64,000 bases of DNA, taken from Glaesserella sp041814905 (GTDB lineage: Bacteria; Pseudomonadota; Gammaproteobacteria; Enterobacterales; Pasteurellaceae). This document shows, one piece after another, positions 43,302 to 51,530 of the stretch; within the stretch, counting starts at the first letter, position 1, and every line of letters begins with the position of its first letter. The stretch is taken from contig NZ_JBGXYA010000009.1 of the NCBI RefSeq assembly GCF_041814905.1, positions 18,736 through 82,735 on the forward strand, in the 5' to 3' direction. The notes below the pieces were generated by a model. That model had not been told where the DNA came from. It saw only the letters and a program-made list of their open reading frames with translations, and made no database searches. Made by a program: the position numbers and the translations under genes.

Positions 43302-43862
43302 ATGACCACAAGATGCAGTTGGGCTGGTGACAGCGAAATGTATATCCATTATCATGATAACGAATGGGGCAAACCTGAATTTAACAGTTTGAAATTATTT
43401 GAAAAAATCTGTCTTGAAGGTCAACAAGCGGGGCTTTCTTGGATCACCGTACTGAAAAAACGCGATGCCTACCGCGAAGCATTCCACCAATTTAATCCGC
43501 AAAAAATCGCACAGATGACGGAAAGCGATATGGATAAGCTAATGCAAAATGCAGGGTTAATCCGCCATCGTGCTAAATTGGACGCGATCGTCAAAAATGC
43601 CAAAGCGTACTTGGCGATGTTGGAAAAAGGGGAAGATTTCAGTGAGTTTATTTGGGCGTTTGTCGGCGGTAAGCCGCAAATCAACGATGTCCCTACGTTA
43701 AGTGTCGTTCCGGCTAAAACGGCGGTTTCCGCCGCAATGTCAAAAGCACTGAAAAAACGCGGCTTTGTGTTTGTCGGCGAAACAACTTGCTACGCCTTTA
43801 TGCAATCAATGGGTTTGGTGGACGATCATTTAAACGACTGCCATTGTAAAACCAGAGGCTGA
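43302..43862 (+). CDS. tag: DNA-3-methyladenine glycosylase I
   Basis: 186 residues from the ATG at 43302; an in-frame TTG lies 6 bases earlier. Tag excises 3-methyladenine from alkylated DNA. Zinc ligands are visible at the two ends (RCSWAG Cys and HYHDNEWG His; C-terminal DDHLNDCHCK), and the catalytic-pocket segment CLEGQQAGLSWITVLKKRDAYREAF is intact. TAGGA within an uptake signal acts as ribosome-binding site. It starts the tag-PPTase-psiE-nudF string. Confidence 0.96.
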   Translation: MTTRCSWAGDSEMYIHYHDNEWGKPEFNSLKLFEKICLEGQQAGLSWITVLKKRDAYREAFHQFNPQKIAQMTESDMDKLMQNAGLIRHRAKLDAIVKNAKAYLAMLEKGEDFSEFIWAFVGGKPQINDVPTLSVVPAKTAVSAAMSKALKKRGFVFVGETTCYAFMQSMGLVDDHLNDCHCKTRG

Positions 43863-43863
43863 T

Positions 43864-44598
43864 ATGCCGAATCCCGTGCTGGATATTGTGTTTGCCCGTA
43901 ATGATGTGACGCTTCCGTCAAGCTTTGTCGATTACGGCAAGCCGACAAAACCGCTCGACCGGCTTTCCGAACCGTTGATTAACAAATGGAAAAGCCGTCG
44001 GGTTGCGCATTTTTTATTGCATCAACTTTTTAAACGTCATCAACTTGACCTCCATTTACTCCAACAGATAAAAAGAACGGAGAGCGGTCGCCCCTTTGTT
44101 GATCACCCGAATCTTGATTTCAATATCAGCCATTCGGGAGAATGGGTAGCGGTGATACTTTCTTATGCACAGCCGAAAAGTGTGGTGGGCATTGATATCG
44201 AACATCCGCGCAAAGTGCGCCGTGTTGACGCCTTACTCGCCTATTATGCCGGCGAGCAAGAACGGCGGGAAATCCAACATCCTGATATTCTTCCGCAGTT
44301 AACGGGAATCGACAGCCGTTTTTATCTGACTTGGTGTTTACGTGAAGCGGTGTTGAAATCTCAAGGTGTCGGCATTGTCAAATTGTCAGAAGTTCGGCAT
44401 ATTCCGAGTGAGCAAAAAATTGTCTCTGCTCATTGTCCGCAAGGCAAACTGTATTTTTACCCTCAATTACCTTTTTATTTGGCATACTTTTATGCCCAAC
44501 CGCAATCCGTGCTATCATCAACGCCAAAGCTGTTTGAGTGGAAAAACGGTACATTTCAATTACAACATTCAATACCGATTATTTATCAAGTTAATTAA
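43864..44598 (+). CDS. 4'-phosphopantetheinyl transferase superfamily protein (AcpT/Sfp-like)
   Basis: 244 residues. Seen: GRPFVDHPNLDFNISHSGEWVAV, the Mg-binding VVGIDIEHPRKVRR and the helix FYLTWCLREAVLKSQGVGI, which together define the Sfp/AcpT superfamily. It would transfer phosphopantetheine from CoA to a carrier protein. No polyketide or non-ribosomal peptide gene is nearby, so fatty-acid ACP or an unlinked carrier is the likely target. It begins one base after the tag stop codon, so coupling is probable. Confidence 0.88.
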   Translation: MPNPVLDIVFARNDVTLPSSFVDYGKPTKPLDRLSEPLINKWKSRRVAHFLLHQLFKRHQLDLHLLQQIKRTESGRPFVDHPNLDFNISHSGEWVAVILSYAQPKSVVGIDIEHPRKVRRVDALLAYYAGEQERREIQHPDILPQLTGIDSRFYLTWCLREAVLKSQGVGIVKLSEVRHIPSEQKIVSAHCPQGKLYFYPQLPFYLAYFYAQPQSVLSSTPKLFEWKNGTFQLQHSIPIIYQVN

Positions 44599-44607
44599 GG
44601 AGCCTTT

Positions 44608-45027
44608 ATGCCGAAAGTAAGTTTTGAAGGGCATCATTCCATACTGGGAAAGTGGATTTCGGAAATATTTCAATGGATATTAAATATTTCTTTATTAGTT
44701 GCCGGAGCCATTCTCGCTTACGCCCTTTTTTCCGAAGCTTATGAGTTATTTAAACTGTTGATTTCCCATGGCGATAAATACCATTTTATTGAGAGAATTG
44801 TTGTCTTCTTTCTTTATTTTGAATTTTTAGCGCTGATCGTCATGTATTTCAAATATCACTATCATTTTCCGCTGCGCTATTTTTTATATGTCGGTATTAC
44901 GGCGATGATCCGTTTAATTATCGTCGATCATTCAAACCCGATGCATACGCTGTTATTCGCCCTTGCCATTTTAGTTATGGTAGTCGCCTTATTTATTGTA
45001 CATTCAGAACGCTTGCGTAAAAGCTAA
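44608..45027 (+). CDS. psiE: PsiE family inner-membrane protein
   Basis: 139 residues with four predicted membrane helices and the PsiE pattern (YHFIERIVVFFLYFEFLALIVMYFKYHYHFPLRYFLYVGITAMIRLIIVDH). In E. coli the gene is phosphate-starvation and CRP controlled; its role is unknown. AAGGAG precedes the ATG. Spacing of 9 bases to the upstream gene and 10 to nudF suggests one operon. No Pho box was recognised. Confidence 0.88.
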   Translation: MPKVSFEGHHSILGKWISEIFQWILNISLLVAGAILAYALFSEAYELFKLLISHGDKYHFIERIVVFFLYFEFLALIVMYFKYHYHFPLRYFLYVGITAMIRLIIVDHSNPMHTLLFALAILVMVVALFIVHSERLRKS

Positions 45028-45037
45028 GGAACATTCT

Positions 45038-45655
45038 ATGAGCCAGATTCGTCAATTTCAGCAAAAAGATTTAGAAATACTTCGTGAAGAGGTGGTCTAT
45101 CAAGGCCACTTCACCATGAAAAAAATGTACTTCCGCCACAAACTGTTTAAAGGCGGAATGAGCGGTGAAGTGGTTCGCGAATTAATGATCAAAGGAGCAG
45201 CCTCCGCACTGATTGCCTATGATCCGGTTCGTGATAGCGTCGTCTTGGTCGAACAAGTCCGTATCGGTGCTTATGACCCGACAAGCCATGAATCGCCATG
45301 GTTGGTTGAGCTGATTGCCGGCATGGTCGATGAGGGCGAAACGCCGGAAAATGTCGCCATCCGTGAAAGCTACGAAGAAGCCGGTTTGACCGTAAGCAAC
45401 GTCGAACACGCACTCAGTATTTGGGACAGCCCGGGCGGTGCCGTGGAGCGCTTACACCTCTTTTTGGGTTTGGTTGACAGCGCTCAAGTCGGCGGTGTGT
45501 ACGGTTTGGAAGAAGAGAACGAAGACATTCTTGTTCACGTGGTCAGCCGCGAACAAGCGTACCAATGGGTTGTTGAGGGCAAAATTGATAATGTCATCGC
45601 CGTTGTCGGCTTACAATGGTTACAATTGAATTATCAGAAATACCGAAAAGCCTAG
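45038..45655 (+). CDS. nudF: ADP-ribose pyrophosphatase (Nudix)
   Basis: 205 residues from ATG 45038, 7 bases after AAGGA; the frame extends upstream into psiE but without a better start. It hydrolyses ADP-ribose to AMP and ribose 5-phosphate. The Nudix box reads GMVDEGETPENVAIRESYEEAGL (G-x5-E-x7-RE-x2-EE-x-GL), preceded by the ADP-ribose-specific VVLVEQVRIGAYDPTSHESPWLVELIAG. Last gene of the tag string; in E. coli nudF sits by tolC, so the linkage differs. Confidence 0.95.
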   Translation: MSQIRQFQQKDLEILREEVVYQGHFTMKKMYFRHKLFKGGMSGEVVRELMIKGAASALIAYDPVRDSVVLVEQVRIGAYDPTSHESPWLVELIAGMVDEGETPENVAIRESYEEAGLTVSNVEHALSIWDSPGGAVERLHLFLGLVDSAQVGGVYGLEEENEDILVHVVSREQAYQWVVEGKIDNVIAVVGLQWLQLNYQKYRKA

Positions 45656-45677
45656 CTCATTTATCAAAATTTAAACA

Positions 45678-45732
45678 ACAAGCGGTCATTTTGCGGCGGA
45701 ATTTTGCAAAAACATTTACAAAATTCTGCCGC
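45678..45732 (+). terminator. Uptake signal and hairpin behind nudF
   Basis: ACAAGCGGTC at 45678 opens an uptake signal. GCGGCGGAATTTTG (45693-45706) pairs with CAAAATTCTGCCGC (45719-45732) with a single mismatch. The tail (TGTCTTTATCTTCTATTTT) is T-rich but not a clean run, so termination is probable only. Confidence 0.6.
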
Positions 45733-45841
45733 TGTCTTTATCTTCTATTTTATCTAACTCTTCTAACTGATTGGTTTTGCTAAAAATTGCTAAACTTTTG
45801 TGGGCATAAAATTTACATAACTTTTATTAAAGTTTCATTTG

Positions 45842-45862
45842 TATATATATATATATATATAT
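45842..45862 (+). repeat. (TA)10 dinucleotide tract upstream of a lipoprotein gene
   Basis: 21 bases of alternating T and A, 45 bases before the lipoprotein start. Directly before it is TTGTAT-like sequence (45839-45844) and after it GGGTAAAATATAGT with -10-like TAAAAT (45866-45871) and TATAGT (45871-45876). Tracts like this change length by slipped-strand mispairing; in the H. influenzae hif promoter a TA tract sets promoter spacing. Confidence 0.85.
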
Positions 45863-45906
45863 GGGTAAAATATAGTCTATTTTATTTGTTACCAAAGGAA
45901 TTTACT

Positions 45907-47346
45907 ATGAAAAAACAATTAAAACTATCATTAACTGTACTTTCTTTATCTGTTTTAACGGCTTGTTCAGGAGGCGGTGGAGCAGATTCAGCCAAGGCTA
46001 TAGAAAATCAGGCTCAACAAGCGTCTCAAGCAAAAGATAAAGTACAACAGCCGGCGAATAACGCGGTGGCTAACGGTAAGAACGCAATTCAAACACTCAC
46101 GAATGCTGAAGCATCTGCTGTTGAGTCATCAACACAAGCGGCAAACGCGATTCAAGCCGTTATCGACAAACGTGGATTAACTGAAGCAACTGCTCCTATC
46201 GCACAGAAAGCTGCCATTATCCAAAAAGAGGCAGCAATGGCTGCTGAAGTTGCTTTACTGGCTGCCAAAGAAAAATTAGACGCAAGCAAATCTCAAGTAG
46301 AAGCCGCAAGAAGAGCGGTGGAACTCGCAAGTTTGAGGGCAAAGGCTGCTACCGTTGAGGCAGAAACAGCCGCTTCAGTTGCAGCGAATATTTTTGTCTA
46401 TCGAGTAGAACCATCAGATGCTAGACTTTCTGCCATTAAACAAACGCTTACCACTCAACAACAAGCATTATTCACGGCTTATAACGGCTTAAATTCTGAA
46501 GAAATCGCACTGAATCTTGCAAAAGCACAAGCTGCAGCAGAACAATTAAACACCGCGGTCACTGTGGCTCAAGGTGTGCTTGACGAAGCATATAATGCAC
46601 AACATTACGCTCAAACTGCATATGAAGCTGCGGTAGCAAAAGTTGAGGAAATGAAGACAACTATCGAAGCGGCGAAAGCTTACAGCTTTGTCGACTCAAG
46701 TTATCAGGATGCTGTTCGCCAAGCGAAAACCATTACAATTGATGAGACCGAAATCAGTTTAATTGATGAAACTCTCGGTTATGAAATGACGAATATTGGT
46801 GACAAACAAGTTAAAGCCTACAACTTAGCCTATTCTGCTGCCGGCTATGTACTTCCTAAAAACGTGAAAACCGATAGTAACGGACAATTAATGTCTGCTT
46901 ACGAGAATACCGAAGGATTAGGTTATCGTGCCGTCGGATTGAGCACCGAATATACCAACTTGCCGTCATCAAGTAGTGACACTTATTATTACGGTAAATC
47001 TTTCGGTGTAAAAACAGAAGGCAATCTCGAATTAACGGTAAATTTTGCAAATAAAACATTATCAGGTTCAGTAACTGATCGCATTGAAACCGGAACAACA
47101 ACCAAACTTAGCGATATTATATTAGAACAAGCGAATATCACTCCTTCAGATGAGAATATTGCCGAATTTTCAGGTAAGGCGACCTATAAAACAAAAGATA
47201 ATATTGATGTTACCGGTAGCTATCTCGGTCAATTTATGGGACCAAACGCTGAAGAGGCTGTTGGACAAATCAAGGATGCCAATGGTTATTTCTATGAGGC
47301 TTATGCCGGTAGCAGCAAGGAACCGTTTGTAACAACAGAAGAGTAA
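45907..47346 (+). CDS. Surface-lipoprotein candidate: alanine-rich helical domain plus TbpB-like C-terminal beta-domain
   Basis: 479 residues from ATG 45907, which follows AAAGGA; the longer frame would run through the TA tract. Signal with lipobox SVLTAC (C20) and a glycine-rich spacer. Residues about 28-260 are Ala/Gln/Glu-rich and should form long helices or a coiled coil. The last ~110 residues (KTEGNLELTVNFANKTLSG ... GSYLGQFMGPNAEEAVGQI) have the hairpin-rich pattern and GxFxGPNAxExxG-like signature of TbpB-type Slam-dependent lipoproteins. No receptor or Slam gene is adjacent. Binding partner unknown. Expression may be phase variable. Confidence 0.8.
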   Translation: MKKQLKLSLTVLSLSVLTACSGGGGADSAKAIENQAQQASQAKDKVQQPANNAVANGKNAIQTLTNAEASAVESSTQAANAIQAVIDKRGLTEATAPIAQKAAIIQKEAAMAAEVALLAAKEKLDASKSQVEAARRAVELASLRAKAATVEAETAASVAANIFVYRVEPSDARLSAIKQTLTTQQQALFTAYNGLNSEEIALNLAKAQAAAEQLNTAVTVAQGVLDEAYNAQHYAQTAYEAAVAKVEEMKTTIEAAKAYSFVDSSYQDAVRQAKTITIDETEISLIDETLGYEMTNIGDKQVKAYNLAYSAAGYVLPKNVKTDSNGQLMSAYENTEGLGYRAVGLSTEYTNLPSSSSDTYYYGKSFGVKTEGNLELTVNFANKTLSGSVTDRIETGTTTKLSDIILEQANITPSDENIAEFSGKATYKTKDNIDVTGSYLGQFMGPNAEEAVGQIKDANGYFYEAYAGSSKEPFVTTEE

Positions 47347-47356
47347 TCTAACGAAT

Positions 47357-47393
47357 TTTTTGCAAAAAACAGGCTGAAACTGACCGCTTGTAA
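47357..47393 (-). repeat. DNA uptake signal sequence
   Basis: TTTTTTGCAAAAAA block followed by GACCGCTTGT at about 47381-47390, just after the lipoprotein stop codon. Confidence 0.85.
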
Positions 47394-47404
47394 ACGCAAA
47401 TTTT

Positions 47405-47456
47405 GATCTGCCCTCCAACAGTTAGGCGATAAACCTAACTGATTCAGGGGCAGATC
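47405..47456. terminator. Nested hairpin between the lipoprotein and corA
   Basis: GATCTGCCC pairs with GGGCAGATC (47405-47413 / 47448-47456), and inside it CAGTTAGG pairs with CCTAACTG (47419-47426 / 47434-47441). It lies between convergent genes. No T-run on either strand, so it may act as a bidirectional 3' end stabiliser or a Rho-dependent end. Confidence 0.6.
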
Positions 47457-47469
47457 GACACACCTTCCG

Positions 47470-48435
47470 TTATAACCAACCTTTACGTTTGAAATAAATA
47501 TACGGCGAGGCTGCCGCACAAATCATCAAGCAGATTGCCATCGGATAGCCGTATTCAAATTTCAGTTCTGGCATAAATTCAAAGTTCATTCCGTAAGTCG
47601 AGGCGACCAACGTTGCCGGAAGAAACATGACTGACACAACCGAGAAGAATTTCATAATTCGGTTCTGTTCAATATTGATGAAACCCATTGCCGCTTGCAT
47701 TAAAAAGTTGACCTTTTGAAACAACGCTTCATTATGCGGTTGAAGCGATTCAATATCGCGCATAATGTCGCGCGCCTGTTCTAGCTGATTATTCGGTAAA
47801 CGGGTTTTACGAATCAAGAAGCTCAATGCACGCTGGGTATCCATCAAACATAAACGGACTTTTGAGCTGGCATCTTCCAACTCGGTAAGATCAGACAGCG
47901 CATCATCAAAATTATGATTCGCTTTATACTGCTCTTCTTGTGCAATTAATACTACGCGACTTAATTTTTCCAAATCGGCATAAATATTCTCAATAACATC
48001 CGCCAACTGCTCGATTTTAGTTTCAAATAAATCCAGTAATAGCTCATAAACATTGCCGTCGATTAATTTGGTGCGACGGGAACGCATACGGTATAAACGA
48101 AAAGCGGGTAAATCGCGCTCACGCAGTGTAAACAAACGACCGTCACGAATCGTAAAACCAACAGTGGCAATATCCGCATAATCATCGTCGTCCAAGCAGT
48201 AAAAGAAGGAGTGTAGATGCAAGCCGTCTTCATCTTCAAAAAAACGGGCGGAAGCCTCTAAATCTTCTAATTCGTGTTCTTCTGCAAGGGTTTGGTCTAA
48301 ACGATGTTCGAGAACGCTACGTTCTTCATCGGTCGGATCGATCAGATCAATCCAAATTGCGTCATTTAATTGGTTTTGAATCGTTTCATCAACACTGATT
48401 AAGCGATCGTTATTTAACGAAAAAGCTCTGATCAT
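47470..48435 (-). CDS. corA: Magnesium/cobalt/nickel transporter CorA
   Basis: 321 residues. CorA is the pentameric divalent-cation channel of the inner membrane. A large acidic cytoplasmic domain precedes two C-terminal helices; the YGMNFEF signature has GMN at 282-284, and the protein ends in positively charged FKRKGWL. TTAGGAG precedes the start. A roughly 180-nt structured leader separates it from its promoter. Confidence 0.97.
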   Translation of the reverse strand: MIRAFSLNNDRLISVDETIQNQLNDAIWIDLIDPTDEERSVLEHRLDQTLAEEHELEDLEASARFFEDEDGLHLHSFFYCLDDDDYADIATVGFTIRDGRLFTLRERDLPAFRLYRMRSRRTKLIDGNVYELLLDLFETKIEQLADVIENIYADLEKLSRVVLIAQEEQYKANHNFDDALSDLTELEDASSKVRLCLMDTQRALSFLIRKTRLPNNQLEQARDIMRDIESLQPHNEALFQKVNFLMQAAMGFINIEQNRIMKFFSVVSVMFLPATLVASTYGMNFEFMPELKFEYGYPMAICLMICAAASPYIYFKRKGWL

Positions 48436-48648
48436 GTCATACTCCTAAAAAATGGTATGAGGCGATGAACAAAAATGAACAAAAAATAAGATACTGACAG
48501 GAGCTACCGAAACTCGTCGGCAACCCGAGAGGTGCTTTGGACGAGAAGGGGTTAAAAAGCTGATAAGTATCGACTGTGACTGTCCAAAATGCGTATCCTC
48601 AAAGTAAAAAAACGGGCGAATGGTACAGATTTCACCGCAAATCGTCAA
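48436..48648 (-). promoter_or_regulatory. corA promoter and structured 5' leader
   Basis: On the minus strand TTGACG (48648-48643), 17 bases, TACCAT (48625-48620) form a good sigma-70 promoter. The transcript would carry about 180 nt before corA. Within it GATACT (48571-48566) can pair with AGTATC (48495-48490), directly before TTATTTTTT, and CCGA (48520-48517) can pair either with TCGG upstream (48528-48525) or TCGG downstream (48510-48507). Such alternative pairing is typical of regulated leaders. It does not match the M-box sequence that I know. Confidence 0.6.
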
Positions 48649-48681
48649 GAAAAAGCGGGAAGTTTTCTGATTTAAAACAGA

Positions 48682-48758
48682 ACAAGCGGTCCGTTTTCGT
48701 TAAAATTTTGCAAATTTCGGTATCATAGACAAAATTTCACGGGTTTCTGACCGCTTGT
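48682..48758. repeat. Inverted pair of uptake signals between corA and udp
   Basis: ACAAGCGGTCC at 48682 with GTTAAAATTTTGCAAATTT, and GACCGCTTGT ending at 48758 in the other direction. The two are about 60 bases apart. This fills much of the 396-base gap between corA and udp, whose remaining part (48759-48831) shows nothing clear. Confidence 0.8.
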
Positions 48759-48831
48759 TGAATCACTTCCGCCTTAGATTGGGCGCAGAAGTTTTATTTA
48801 AAATCAATTAATTAGGCTGTTTTAAGGCGCT

Positions 48832-49599
48832 TTACGTATACGCCGCAGCCAATGCTCCGGCAGCTTCCACCACCACGCCCACCGCACGATCTTCCGTGCC
48901 TTTAATGGTTGCTTCGTTCGGAATCTCTTGTTGAGTGCGGTTTACAATTACCCCTGAAACCATCCCCGCTTTTAAACCAAGGGCAGAACACATTGTGAAT
49001 AATGTGCCGGATTCCATTTCAAAATTCATTATATTCAATTCTTGCCATTGTTGTAATGATCCGCGGAATTTACGGTAGATTTTACCGGTAAAGGTGTCAT
49101 AACGCTCTTGACCCGGATAGAAAGTATCGGAGGAGGCAGTGATGCCGACATAAGGCTCAATGCCTTGGTTTTTCGCGGCGGCATAAAGGGCGTTGGTACA
49201 GTTGAAATCTGCGACGGCAGGATATTCCAACGGAGCAAAATGGCGGCTTGCACCGTCTAAACGCACTGCTCCGGTGGTAACAAGCACATCGCCGACATTA
49301 ATATGCGGTTGAATCGCACCGGTGGTACCGATACGAAGGAAAGTACGGACTCCCAACTGCGCTAACTCTTCGACACAGATAGAAACGGAAGGTCCGCCGA
49401 TACCGGTTGAACAAACAACGATAGGTTGACCGCCAACATAGCCTAACCAAGAGGTATATTCACGGGTTGATGCTAAAAATACCGGATTTTGCATTTTGGC
49501 AGCGATGCGCTCACTACGCGCCGGATCCCCCGGGACGATGGCAACTTTCGCGCCTTTTAACATTGCTTTAGTTAAGCCTAAGTGAAAAACTTCTGACAT
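48832..49599 (-). CDS. udp: Uridine phosphorylase
   Basis: 255 residues from MSEVFHLGLTKAML (an additional ATG lies 3 bases upstream). It splits uridine to uracil and ribose 1-phosphate. NP-I family blocks: IVPGDPARSERIA, STGIGGPSVSICVEELAQLG, RIGTTGAIQPHINVGDVLV and the substrate-binding NFEMESGTLFTMCSALG. AGGAGAATA precedes the start. A perfect CRP site lies about 90 bases upstream, as expected for a nucleoside catabolic gene. Confidence 0.97.
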   Translation of the reverse strand: MSEVFHLGLTKAMLKGAKVAIVPGDPARSERIAAKMQNPVFLASTREYTSWLGYVGGQPIVVCSTGIGGPSVSICVEELAQLGVRTFLRIGTTGAIQPHINVGDVLVTTGAVRLDGASRHFAPLEYPAVADFNCTNALYAAAKNQGIEPYVGITASSDTFYPGQERYDTFTGKIYRKFRGSLQQWQELNIMNFEMESGTLFTMCSALGLKAGMVSGVIVNRTQQEIPNEATIKGTEDRAVGVVVEAAGALAAAYT

Positions 49600-49649
49600 C
49601 ATTATTCTCCTATTTTGAGTTTAATGCGTTGATTCTAATGACAGTCTCT

Positions 49650-49690
49650 ATGACAAGCGATTGTTTTTACCAAGAAATTTGCAAATTTGT
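49650..49690 (+). repeat. Degenerate uptake signal in the udp promoter region
   Basis: ACAAGCGATTG (one or two changes in the core) followed by AAATTTGCAAATTTG. The second block abuts the CRP site. Confidence 0.55.
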
Positions 49691-49703
49691 GAGAGAGATC
49701 ACA
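49688..49703 (-). promoter_or_regulatory. CRP-binding site for udp
   Basis: TGTGA-GAGAGA-TCACA is a perfect match to the CRP consensus. It lies in the asnC-udp gap; for udp its centre is near -65 if the start site follows CATAGA (minus strand, around 49645), a class I position. E. coli udp is also CRP-controlled. Confidence 0.85.
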
Positions 49704-49717
49704 GGTAAACGTTTGCC

Positions 49718-50191
49718 CTACGGCTTGATATCTCGCAGGATCGGATTTTGCATAGAGATCAAGGTTTCCGTCGATTGGATCTCGTCAATTAATTGGATCT
49801 TGGTTGCCAACACGCGGTGAAGTTCTTCGATCGTGTGCGTCATGACTTTTAAAAAGATCGAATAGTTACCCGTTGTGTAATAGGCTTCAACGACTTCATC
49901 AAAATCTTTTAATTTTGCGATCACTTTTTCGTAATCTTTGGCACTTTTTAGAATTATGCCGATAAAGCAGCAGACGTCATAGCCAAGTTTACGTTCATTA
50001 ATGCGGATTTTAGTGCCTTCAATAATGCCGGCTTGGCGCATTTTTTCAACCCGTACGTGAATGGTGCCGGGGCTAACGCCAAAATTTTTCGCCATTTCGG
50101 CATACGGGGTACGCGCATCTCGGGTTAATACACGCAAAATTTGTTGATCAAGTTGGTCAATTTGCGTGGAGTATTGATAATTGGTATGCAA
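49718..50191 (-). CDS. asnC: Lrp/AsnC-family regulator AsnC
   Basis: 157 residues. An N-terminal helix-turn-helix (IDQLDQQILRVLTRDARTPYAEMAKNFGVSPGTIHVRVEKMRQAGII) is followed by the RAM ligand-binding domain (VCCFIGIILKSAKDYEKVIAKLKDF). It is divergent from asnA, as in E. coli where AsnC activates asnA in the absence of asparagine. AAAGGAG lies upstream of the ATG. Confidence 0.96.
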   Translation of the reverse strand: MHTNYQYSTQIDQLDQQILRVLTRDARTPYAEMAKNFGVSPGTIHVRVEKMRQAGIIEGTKIRINERKLGYDVCCFIGIILKSAKDYEKVIAKLKDFDEVVEAYYTTGNYSIFLKVMTHTIEELHRVLATKIQLIDEIQSTETLISMQNPILRDIKP

Positions 50192-50359
50192 ATTTTGCTC
50201 CTTTTAGGTGTATTGTTAGATTTTATATAAAATATGTGTGTCAAATTTAGATTGTGTCTAACAGCAAAAGCATTTTGTTTGATACATATTGAATTTTTCA
50301 GAGATTCCTTTAAATTGTATTCATCTTTTCCAATTCATAGAGCACGAGAGACATTTATT
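50192..50359. promoter_or_regulatory. asnC-asnA divergent regulatory region
   Basis: AT-rich 168-base intergenic region expected to hold the AsnC sites. Repeated TTTAGATT/TTAGATTTTA motifs (around 50214-50225 and 50246-50252) are candidates. No clear -10/-35 pair could be assigned. Confidence 0.4.
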
Positions 50360-51352
50360 ATGAAAAAATCATTTATTCTACAACAACAAGAAATCAGTTT
50401 TGTGAAAAACACCTTTACCCAAAACCTCATCGAACAATTAGACATCGTTGAAGTTCAAGGTCCTATCTTAAGCCAAGTAGGTAATGGTATGCAAGATAAC
50501 CTTTCAGGGATTGAAAAAGCGGTTCAAGTAAACGTGAAATGTATTCCGGGCGCAGTATTTGAAGTGGTGCATTCGCTTGCAAAATGGAAACGCCATACGT
50601 TAGCGCGTTTCCAATTCAAAGAAGGTGAAGGCTTATTCGTCCACATGAAAGCGTTACGTCCGGACGAAGATTCTCTCGATCCGACTCACTCTGTGTATGT
50701 GGATCAATGGGACTGGGAAAAAGTGATTCCGGCGGGTAAGCGCAATTTTGATTACTTAAAACAAACAGTACGTTCAATTTATCGTGCCATTCGTTTAACC
50801 GAATTAGCGGTAGAAGCCCGTTTTGATATTCCGTCTGTGTTACCAAAAGAGATCACCTTTGTTCACAGCGAGGATTTGGTTAAACGTTACCCGACTTTAA
50901 CCAGTAAAGAGCGTGAAAATGCGATTTGTAAAGAATACGGCGCGGTCTTTTTAATCGGTATCGGCGGTAAATTATCGGATGGCAAGGCTCACGACGGACG
51001 TGCGCCGGACTACGATGACTGGACAACGGTTTCCGAAGGCGAATACAAAGGCTTAAACGGCGATATTTTAGTCTGGAACGAACAACTCGGTACGGCATTT
51101 GAACTTTCGTCTATGGGTATTCGCGTAGATGAAACGGCATTACGTTTACAGGTTTCATTAACCGGCGACGAAGACCGTTTAAAAATGGACTGGCACAAAG
51201 ATTTATTGGAAGGCCGTCTACCGCTTTCCATCGGTGGCGGTATCGGTCAATCGCGTATGGCCATGTTCTTATTGCGTAAAAAACACATCGGTGAAGTGCA
51301 ATCCAGCGTGTGGCCGAAAGTGATGGTTGAGAAATTTGAAAATATTCTGTAG
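50360..51352 (+). CDS. asnA: Aspartate-ammonia ligase (asparagine synthetase A)
   Basis: 330 residues from ATG 50360 (MKKSFILQQQEISFVKNTFTQNL); an upstream frame is open but unlike AsnA. It makes asparagine from aspartate and ammonia with ATP and is related to the class II aspartyl-tRNA synthetase core. Blocks HSLAKWKRHTLARFQF, HSVYVDQWDWEKVI and LPLSIGGGIGQSRMAMFLLRK are family-typical. Divergent from asnC; its own intrinsic terminator follows. Confidence 0.98.
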   Translation: MKKSFILQQQEISFVKNTFTQNLIEQLDIVEVQGPILSQVGNGMQDNLSGIEKAVQVNVKCIPGAVFEVVHSLAKWKRHTLARFQFKEGEGLFVHMKALRPDEDSLDPTHSVYVDQWDWEKVIPAGKRNFDYLKQTVRSIYRAIRLTELAVEARFDIPSVLPKEITFVHSEDLVKRYPTLTSKERENAICKEYGAVFLIGIGGKLSDGKAHDGRAPDYDDWTTVSEGEYKGLNGDILVWNEQLGTAFELSSMGIRVDETALRLQVSLTGDEDRLKMDWHKDLLEGRLPLSIGGGIGQSRMAMFLLRKKHIGEVQSSVWPKVMVEKFENIL

Positions 51353-51372
51353 TTTTAACTAAACGCTTATTT

Positions 51373-51406
51373 AAACCCACTGTTTTATACGATAGTGGGT
51401 TTTTTC
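51373..51406 (+). terminator. Intrinsic terminator of asnA
   Basis: AACCCACT (51374-51381) and AGTGGGTT (51394-51401) pair, with a 12-base loop and a run of T following. Confidence 0.92.
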
Positions 51407-51466
51407 TTTATCAATCAGAGACTTTTATTCAAGAATGGCGCTGATGACACGTGCGGGAAACCATAA

Positions 51467-51524
51467 ACAAGCGGTCGGTTTCGATAAATTTTTTGCAAAA
51501 TAATTCGAAAAACCGACCGCTTGT
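51467..51524 (-). terminator. Inverted uptake-signal pair behind eptA
   Basis: ACAAGCGGTCGGTTT at 51467 pairs with AAACCGACCGCTTGT ending 51524, with the inner TCGA/TCGA and TTTTTTGCAAAA regions. It lies 6 bases after the eptA stop codon. It is probably a terminator or RNA 3' end, though the minus-strand T-run is weak. Confidence 0.7.
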
Positions 51525-51530
51525 TGAACG

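Noticed and set aside
48445..48648. 67-codon open frame in the corA leader, considered as a leader peptide
   Set aside because: Its start lies at the -35 element, upstream of the predicted transcription start, and it has no ribosome-binding site.
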